Source: Vibrio ostreicida
GTDB taxonomy: Bacteria; Pseudomonadota; Gammaproteobacteria; Enterobacterales; Vibrionaceae
DNA length: 64,000 bases
Direction: 5' to 3'
Assembly (NCBI RefSeq): GCF_013074385.2
Contig: NZ_JABEYA020000007.1
Coordinates: 62,001-126,000 of the forward strand
The position numbers were made by a program, and so were the translations under genes. The notes below the pieces were generated by a model. The model was not told the origin of the DNA, did no database searches, and saw nothing but the letters and a program-made list of their open reading frames with translations. Positions within the stretch are counted from its first letter, which is position 1, and every line of letters begins with the position of its first letter. Shown one piece after another: positions 58,500-64,000 of this stretch.

Positions 58500-59285
58500 A
58501 TGCTAAGAATAGTCACTGGCTTAGTATTAGTGATTCTGAATACGCAATATTGTTTCGCTTATACAACGGTCAAGACCTGGCTAGACCCTGATTTTGTCCG
58601 GCAGGCTTTTCTCGATGTCGCATTGAAAAATGAATACTCACACGGTAATAAACCCTTAGTGAAATGGACCCAACCAATAAAAATATGGGTCGAGCACAAA
58701 GTCGCCGATCAAAGCCTTCATGACGAATTGACCAATGCACATATACGCGATCTTTCTGCAATCACCAACCACTCGATAGAACGTGTTACCAGCCGGAATC
58801 AAGCCAATATCGTATGGATTTATACTCGTGAGTCAGATTGGATGGCTGATATTCAACGTGAAATCGGTAAGAGCGCCGTTCAAAATGCCCAAGGCGCTTT
58901 GTGTAAAGCGGGGTACAGAATCAATGCCACTACCCATGCTATCGACTCCGCAGCGATCATTATACCTGTCGATCAGGCTAGGGAACACGGTAAATTGCTC
59001 GCGTGTATTGTCGAGGAGATCACTCAAGTGATGGGCTTGCCCAATGATACAGAAACAGCCTACCCCTCTATTTTTAACGATGAAACGCCCGAAGATCTGC
59101 TTTCTCCACTCGACGTCGTGTTGCTGCAAATGCTTTATGAACCATCACTTAAACCTGGGATGGGTAAAGCGCAAGTGAAAGAAGCGACCGAGGCTATACT
59201 CAAGCGTTACCAACGCCAAGGCGTACTTAAGCAGGCGGTCGCCGTTTCCAAATCAACCGAACTGTTCCAACTTACTGGTTACTAA
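58500..59285 (+). CDS. DUF2927-family exported protein
   Basis: 261 residues with a signal peptide (MLRIVTGLVLVILNTQYCFA). WTQPIKIWVEHKV, ANIVWIYTRESDW and LLACIVEEITQVMGLPNDTE match DUF2927. The VEEITQVMGLPND segment resembles a zincin helix, but the first His of HExxH is absent, so protease activity is doubtful. Lies 27 nt after sapF and may be cotranscribed. Confidence 0.75.
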   Translation: MLRIVTGLVLVILNTQYCFAYTTVKTWLDPDFVRQAFLDVALKNEYSHGNKPLVKWTQPIKIWVEHKVADQSLHDELTNAHIRDLSAITNHSIERVTSRNQANIVWIYTRESDWMADIQREIGKSAVQNAQGALCKAGYRINATTHAIDSAAIIIPVDQAREHGKLLACIVEEITQVMGLPNDTETAYPSIFNDETPEDLLSPLDVVLLQMLYEPSLKPGMGKAQVKEATEAILKRYQRQGVLKQAVAVSKSTELFQLTGY

Positions 59286-59291
59286 GAGGGC

Positions 59292-59681
59292 CTAGCGTTT
59301 CGCCTCTTGTTTTTTTAATTCAGATTCAAACTCGTCAGGGTAAAGAACAACCCCTTCTTCGTTTTGATTAGGAAACACCACGACAGCCAGTTCGTCATCT
59401 TCAAGGCCATAGGTCCATCGGCTAAACCATTTCGCCGTCGAAATAGATTCAGCACGACAATGAGCCCAACCTTCTGTCGCCCACTGATTCGCAAATTCCT
59501 CATTGGGCCAGACAGGAATGCAATCTTCATCTTCTGTGTTGAGCATAACGCAACCATGCTCATCGGTGAGAATCCACACCTGTTTGTTTTTAACCATCTC
59601 TTTAATGGTATAACTGAAGCGTTCATCTTCACGCATGTTTAAAATGGTATCGATCTGCTGCTGTGAAAGGGATTGTGTCAT
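59292..59681 (-). CDS. DUF2750-family protein
   Basis: 129 residues from ATG 59681 (MTQSLSQQQ); an upstream ATG at 59696 is less likely. Acidic, with WILTDEHGCVML, DCIPVWPNEEFANQWA and WFSRWTYGLEDDELAVVVFP, the usual DUF2750 pattern. Function unknown. Convergent with the DUF2927 gene. Confidence 0.85.
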   Translation of the reverse strand: MTQSLSQQQIDTILNMREDERFSYTIKEMVKNKQVWILTDEHGCVMLNTEDEDCIPVWPNEEFANQWATEGWAHCRAESISTAKWFSRWTYGLEDDELAVVVFPNQNEEGVVLYPDEFESELKKQEAKR

Positions 59682-59750
59682 CTGCTTATTCCTCAACGAA
59701 AGAAAACGCCCAGAGGCAAGCTTTGGGCGTTGGTGTTGGAAAATCTTGGC

Positions 59751-60656
59751 TTAAGAAAGCTCTGCCTGTAACCAAGGCCAGCCCTGCTTCTTACGGCTTA
59801 GCGTATTTTCCATCATCAGCATGCCATCTTGCTCATGCGACATTAGTTTATCGGCCCACTCACCTTTGTATAATAGACGAGTTTGTGCCGTTGTAATGTC
59901 AGTCAGCATAACCGCTGCAAAGGCCAAACCCTGCTCTGTACACCGACGTTCAAGATCCGCTTCCAATGCTTCTATCATACCATCAACTTGTTCGAGAGTG
60001 GCCAATTCAACCTGCCCGACCACAACGTCACGACCATTGAAAGGGTAACCTTTAAGATCTTTTTCCACTAACTCATCAGCCGATAAACCCTCAATATTGG
60101 TTTTCGCAATCAACAAGTCTTTGATGAAGCTATCGACATCGCACACATCTGCAATATTCGCCAATTCTGCAACGGCATCTCTGTCTTTCTGAGTACAAGT
60201 CGGCGATGCAAAGCCCACAGTATCTGACAAGATCGCCGACATCATCAGTTTTGCGATCTGCGGTGTGATTGGGTGCCCTTCAATTTTGAACATATTGAAC
60301 AAGACAGTATTAGTACAGCCAACAGGCCAAATCCAAGCTTCCATCGGGTTGACCGTCATTACATCACCCAAGCGGTGATGATCAACAATGCCCAAAATTT
60401 CGGCTTGTGCCACATCATCTGGTGCTTGCGCCAAATCTGAATAGTCAACCAACCAAATCTTTTCACCCGCTACGGACGTACGAAGTTCGGGAACCTCAGC
60501 ATTCGCCACTTCAAGAATATGTTGGGTTTCACGATTAATCTCACCTTGACGAATTGGCATTGCTTCTTCGCCACGTGCTTTTAGTAACTCAGTGGCAACT
60601 AATGCGCTACAAATACTATCACTATCAGGGTTCTTGTGACCTACAACTAGAATCAT
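59751..60656 (-). CDS. ppaC: Manganese-dependent inorganic pyrophosphatase
   Basis: 301 residues from ATG 60656 (MILVVGHKNPDSDS). Family II pyrophosphatase of the DHH superfamily: GHKNPDSDSICSA (residues 6-18), LVDYSDLAQ near 74 and DHHRLGDV near 96, then a DHHA2 domain. Hydrolyses PPi using Mn2+. Divergent from a putative metal exporter, consistent with a shared link to manganese. Confidence 0.95.
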   Translation of the reverse strand: MILVVGHKNPDSDSICSALVATELLKARGEEAMPIRQGEINRETQHILEVANAEVPELRTSVAGEKIWLVDYSDLAQAPDDVAQAEILGIVDHHRLGDVMTVNPMEAWIWPVGCTNTVLFNMFKIEGHPITPQIAKLMMSAILSDTVGFASPTCTQKDRDAVAELANIADVCDVDSFIKDLLIAKTNIEGLSADELVEKDLKGYPFNGRDVVVGQVELATLEQVDGMIEALEADLERRCTEQGLAFAAVMLTDITTAQTRLLYKGEWADKLMSHEQDGMLMMENTLSRKKQGWPWLQAELS

Positions 60657-60809
60657 CTTTTTTCCTATACGACTTAAATAGGCCCGAATTTTGGGCAATT
60701 ACTCACAAAGGCGAATACTTTACCTGAAATTTCAAATTTGTCATTGGTTAGCCAAAATAAAAGCCCCAGTGACAAGTTTTTGGTTGCAAATTATATTATC
60801 TGAATTATA

Positions 60810-60828
60810 TTGATAATAATTCGTATTT
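60810..60828. promoter_or_regulatory. Fur/Mur-like operator
   Basis: TTGATAATAATTCGTATTT matches the 19-bp Fur consensus (GATAATNATTATC core) at about 12 of 16 core positions, with a strong left half. It lies 15-33 bp before the ATG of the metal transporter gene, a position suitable for repression. Confidence 0.45.
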
Positions 60829-60842
60829 GCATCAAAGATACA

Positions 60843-62060
60843 ATGGACTCGATCAGACTCTCTCGGACAATATTAGGCTGGTTTTCTTTTTCTCAGTTCA
60901 AGCCTGCTTACAAAAGACTGCTTTTACCCATTAGCTTACTTGCTTTGGTGCTAAACCCGACCACCCGCGCACTAACTGTCACCACACTTTCTGATGCGTT
61001 TTGGGCAGTCTCGACCTATGTTGCTTTTACATTAGCGATCTACCACTACTTATCGCTATGGATGAACAAAGAAACCAAACTCGTGAAGTTGTATCAGACT
61101 TCACGCAACCATCAAGTCTTGTTCGCTGCCTTGTTAGGAGCGTTACCTGGATGCGGCGGCGCTATTATTGTCACTACGCAATTTATCAGCGGACGTGTTG
61201 GCTTTGGTGCGATAGTTGCGGTACTCACCTCGACCATGGGTGATGCAGCCTTTTTGTTATTGGCCAGTCAGCCCGATATCGGATTGGCCGTCATTGCCAT
61301 TGGTATTTTGGTCGGGAGCCTATCTGGTCTTGTTGTCAATGCGATCCACCGCGATGATTTTCTTCGCCCGAAGACCACATCCCCTGTCGATGCGCCATTT
61401 CCAAGAGACTCAGAGAGCCATCGACAATGCTCTTTTCTGGAGAGAAAAGCCATTAATGTTCAAGGCGAATTTTGGAAATGGATCATTATTCCCGCAACCA
61501 TAATTGCGGTATTGGGCTCATTTCAAATCGACATTAACGCGCTCATTGATTTACCCGCAATGAGTATGGAATGGTTAGGCACAGGGCTTATCATTGTCAG
61601 CATGCTGTTGTGGTCTCTAACCCAAGAGATTAAAGATTATGAGTCGACCGTTTCAGAAGACTCGAAAACAATGTCTTCACATCCACTTCAAAAAGCGGCT
61701 CAAGATACCAATTTCGTCACCGCATGGGTTATCCTTGCTTTTATGGTGTTTGAGCTGATCACCTTTTTTGCTCAAATCGAACTCTCTGAAGCCTTTTCCG
61801 GCTGGGGGGGATGGATGCCACTCATAGGTTTAGCGATAGGCTTACTTCCTGGCTGCGGCCCTCAGATACTGGTAACCAGCTTATACATTTCCGGTGCCGT
61901 CCCACTTTCAGCACAATTGTCCAATGCCATTTCAAACGATGGAGACGCCCTGTTCCCGGCCATTGCATTGGCCCCCAAAGCCGCGTTGGCCGCTACTATT
62001 TACTCAGCGATTCCAGCCCTATTTGTCGGTTATGGGTACTATTTTTTGTTTGAGATATAA
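60843..62060 (+). CDS. Putative heavy-metal/manganese exporter (PF11449-like)
   Basis: 405 residues from ATG 60843; an in-frame TTG at 60810 lies inside the operator and is unlikely. About 10 membrane helices in two repeats, each with a GALPGCGGAIIV (near 107) or GLLPGCGPQILV (near 338) motif, followed by GDAAFLLLA and DGDALFPAIAL. This is the pattern of the family called putative manganese transporter/ArsP_2. Next to Mn-dependent pyrophosphatase. Substrate is inference. Confidence 0.75.
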   Translation: MDSIRLSRTILGWFSFSQFKPAYKRLLLPISLLALVLNPTTRALTVTTLSDAFWAVSTYVAFTLAIYHYLSLWMNKETKLVKLYQTSRNHQVLFAALLGALPGCGGAIIVTTQFISGRVGFGAIVAVLTSTMGDAAFLLLASQPDIGLAVIAIGILVGSLSGLVVNAIHRDDFLRPKTTSPVDAPFPRDSESHRQCSFLERKAINVQGEFWKWIIIPATIIAVLGSFQIDINALIDLPAMSMEWLGTGLIIVSMLLWSLTQEIKDYESTVSEDSKTMSSHPLQKAAQDTNFVTAWVILAFMVFELITFFAQIELSEAFSGWGGWMPLIGLAIGLLPGCGPQILVTSLYISGAVPLSAQLSNAISNDGDALFPAIALAPKAALAATIYSAIPALFVGYGYYFLFEI

Positions 62061-62076
62061 AAACGGCCCTACAACA

Positions 62077-62568
62077 CTACTTATTGATGTGTCTTAAGCA
62101 TCTTATACTGGTGGTGGTTAAACTAGAAAAACAAAGGTTATTTTCATCATCGTGAATAATTTGCAGATAATTGTCGTTGTTCAGCCCCACGACGTGAGCT
62201 TCGGCGTCAATAGGCGTTGAGTTTTCCAATGACTCGCCTCTTACTTGAAAATTACCTATTTTCATAATGTTATTAATATAGATATTGAAATCAAAAATAA
62301 TGAAGATTTTCTTCTCACCATCATTAATGTTACGCGTGGTGATAGAGGGAGAAAAGGAAAGTTTATCTAGTGATAACGTGTGGTAGTCCCGAAAGTTCAC
62401 CACGTCACCGTTGGCCTTAAAGTACAGATTATTGCTAAACAAGAGGGAGTCGGGATCCGATTTTATAAACTCAGGTGTCGCAGCACGTTCGAGTAAAAAT
62501 ACAATCGAAGAAGTCATCACCACCAAGGTGACGGCAATCATTAACAATCTGCTATCGACAGATTTCAT
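62077..62568 (-). CDS. ToxS/TcpH/VtrC-like membrane partner protein
   Basis: 163 residues: a short cytoplasmic start, one membrane helix (LLMIAVTLVVMTSSIVFLL) and a ~135-residue periplasmic domain, mostly beta strands, with two cysteines near the C-terminus (NLCF and IRCL). The start overlaps the end of the ToxR-like gene by 17 nt. No sequence family is certain; the role is inferred from gene order and topology, which match known regulator-partner cassettes. Confidence 0.6.
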   Translation of the reverse strand: MKSVDSRLLMIAVTLVVMTSSIVFLLERAATPEFIKSDPDSLLFSNNLYFKANGDVVNFRDYHTLSLDKLSFSPSITTRNINDGEKKIFIIFDFNIYINNIMKIGNFQVRGESLENSTPIDAEAHVVGLNNDNYLQIIHDDENNLCFSSLTTTSIRCLRHINK

Positions 62569-63325
62569 TCATACTGTCCTCTAGAAAATAAATATTTTCC
62601 TCAGCGGTAAATGTGAGATTTTTCACTCGACTCTCCCCTGTTTCTTCGTGATGGTAGATACATGAAAGGTAGATATCATGAGGGGTGACTGAAAGCATCA
62701 CCGCGGTGATCGGTGCCGTCGTGTTATTCTTTTTAAACTGAGCGATAAACTTGTACAATTTTTCTGTCTTTGGGTTATCAGCGTAGGTAAAAGTGATATT
62801 TCCTACTTTTTGCTCAACCCAGTGATTGAGGGTCAGTCGATTTTTTAAGCTGACGTTGTGGACGATACTCACCAGCTGAGCGGATGCTATCAACAACAAC
62901 AAAACCGCAAGTATGCGCGTCACCGTCGGCCGAAACTGGTTTTTCTTTGACTCGGGGCGATCATAGCCCAAAGCGACAACGTCACTTGGGGCCTCTAGAC
63001 TGGTTAGGTTGATCAGTTGAACCACATCCTTAAGTATCAGATAACCGCCGTTTGGCACGGTGCGTATGTATTTTTGATCTTTCCCATTGTCGCCAAGCGC
63101 CAATCTGATTTTAGCAATACTTTGAGTGAGGCTGGATTCTGAGACAATACGTCCACTCCAAGCTTGCTCTAGCAACATTTTCTTCGATACAACTTCGCCG
63201 CTATTCTCAACCAAGATCTCAAGAACACGGCAATCTGGTCTTTTCAACCTTTTTGTTGTGTGCGTAGAAAGGTTAACCAGTTGATCCCGTTCAAGAGGGT
63301 TAAGCCGCCATCTATTTGATCCCAT
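62552..63325 (-). CDS. ToxR-like membrane-bound transcriptional regulator
   Basis: 257 residues from ATG 63325, 9 nt after GGTGAG; a longer frame begins at TTG 63364. The N-terminal winged helix (residues ~5-100: RLKRPDCRVLEILVENSGEVVSKKMLLEQAW...SLTQSIAKIRLALGD...YIRTVPNGGYLI) is the OmpR/ToxR type without a receiver. One membrane helix near 135-155 leads to a ~100-residue periplasmic domain with two cysteines. It probably binds DNA while anchored in the membrane and senses a periplasmic signal. Confidence 0.85.
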   Translation of the reverse strand: MGSNRWRLNPLERDQLVNLSTHTTKRLKRPDCRVLEILVENSGEVVSKKMLLEQAWSGRIVSESSLTQSIAKIRLALGDNGKDQKYIRTVPNGGYLILKDVVQLINLTSLEAPSDVVALGYDRPESKKNQFRPTVTRILAVLLLLIASAQLVSIVHNVSLKNRLTLNHWVEQKVGNITFTYADNPKTEKLYKFIAQFKKNNTTAPITAVMLSVTPHDIYLSCIYHHEETGESRVKNLTFTAEENIYFLEDSMNEICR

Positions 63326-63480
63326 TTGGTCACACTCACCTACCACCACCGCCTCCTTTGGCAAGTAAACTTGCTACTGTCTGCCAAAGAGTATAGTCAA
63401 CTCTCTATCAGTTTTCATTTAATGCCATAATTATCAATAATATAAATATAGGGTCGACCAAACCAATGCGCTACAAAGCG

Positions 63481-64000
63481 TCAACGAAAAATAGGGAGTG
63501 ACCTTAAACCGCTTACTCGACCTAACTGAGTACCTTGAACGATCAAGCACCCTTTTGCTGGTAATACTTTTAATTCTGACGCCGTCTCTACATCTGTGAC
63601 CCACAACGTCATATTTTGCTGTTCGCAGGTTCGAATTAAAAAACGCATCACTTCGTACGACACGCTATCTTTAACACTTTTGCTTATGTAGTCACCACTC
63701 ACCTTGAAGTATGAGAAAGGCAGCTTACATAATTCCGATAGATTCCCATATCCATCACCAAGTACCTCAGTCGCAAATTCAACGCCAAGAGCCCTAAGTT
63801 TATTCATCATTTCCGTTACATTAGCCGTTATCACTGTACCTGTAGGGATAGACAGGAGTAACACTAAGGATACCCCGAGTCCCCTCATCTCTTGTGTGAT
63901 TGAGGAAAAGTCATCATAGAAGGCGTCAAAGCTCAAATCGTTAATTGAAATAGGCAAAGAGAGGCAAGCCTCTTTGATTTCTGCGCCTTCTCTACTCAGA
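63481..64000 (-). CDS. Degenerate EAL-domain protein, partial (continues past the right edge)
   Basis: The frame is open from the window edge to the stop at 63481 (about 172 codons), so the TTG at 63957 is not the true start. It is the second half of an EAL barrel (LSLPISINDLSF; LCKLPFSYFKV; VQGTQLGR). The catalytic DDFG(T/S)GY loop reads EVLGDGYG, and the VAEGVE loop reads VTDVE, so cyclic-di-GMP hydrolysis is unlikely. It may bind the nucleotide or a protein instead. Confidence 0.75.
   Translation of the reverse strand, partial: LSREGAEIKEACLSLPISINDLSFDAFYDDFSSITQEMRGLGVSLVLLLSIPTGTVITANVTEMMNKLRALGVEFATEVLGDGYGNLSELCKLPFSYFKVSGDYISKSVKDSVSYEVMRFLIRTCEQQNMTLWVTDVETASELKVLPAKGCLIVQGTQLGRVSGLRSLPIFR

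Overview
The window is chromosomal DNA of a Vibrio or close Vibrionaceae relative. This rests on protein similarity and gene order: pheST, the tRNA-Cys/Gly/Leu/Gly cluster, pgsA, uvrC, uvrY(varA), polB and efpL together; the yciB-yciA-yciI-aspS neighbourhood; psp next to sap; a lipase/foldase pair; and a VexIJK-like pump with two adaptors. I cannot name the species.

Left edge (1-2083): the tail of an unidentified gene, then a tightly packed set of a VUT-family membrane protein, a CpdA-like metallophosphoesterase and a DUF2165 membrane protein, ending in a terminator.

Accessory element (about 2214-12261): a ~10 kb segment bounded by two copies of the pheT 3' end. One copy is the end of the intact pheT gene. 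The other is a 137-bp orphan at 2099-2235 that is 86% identical at DNA level but almost identical as protein. The two copies share a perfect 22-bp repeat exactly where the similarity stops, as expected for site-specific integration into the pheT 3' end. No integrase is present. Cargo is a DUF3360 transporter and an eight-gene, translationally coupled minus-strand operon (11445 to 4652): two dCTP-deaminase-like proteins, a CYTH/TTM-like protein (frameshifted), a TauE/SafE-like membrane protein, a HAD phosphatase, an ATP-grasp ligase (frameshifted), an EamA/DMT exporter and a metallophosphoesterase. I know of no characterised pathway with this composition. It looks like a pathway that makes and exports a nucleotide-derived, amide-ligated metabolite. 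The two deaminase-like proteins carry complementary losses of active-site residues, which suggests a hetero-oligomer.

Core region 12.1-31.2 kb: pheT, pheS, a PQQ-type sugar dehydrogenase, a TetR regulator with three operators in front of an Old Yellow Enzyme, four tRNAs, pgsA, uvrC, uvrY, polB, a nucleotidyltransferase, efpL(yeiP), yciU, ihfA (away from pheST), a GemA-like small protein, yciB, yciA, yciI, the type II secretion pilotin aspS and small conserved genes.

31.3-45.1 kb: a META-domain lipoprotein, the ynjBCD-ynjF ABC transporter set, an RNA methyltransferase, a pseudouridine synthase, an NSS-family transporter with a TyrR-like box, cardiolipin synthase, metC, the secreted lipase with its foldase, and tag.

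45.1-64 kb: an RND pump with two lipoprotein adaptors, pspABC with divergent pspF, sapABCDF, DUF2927 and DUF2750 genes, manganese-dependent pyrophosphatase divergent from a putative heavy-metal exporter with a Fur-like box, a ToxRS/TcpPH/VtrAC-like membrane regulator pair, and a degenerate EAL-domain gene running off the right edge. All functional assignments come from reading the sequence; no database search was run.
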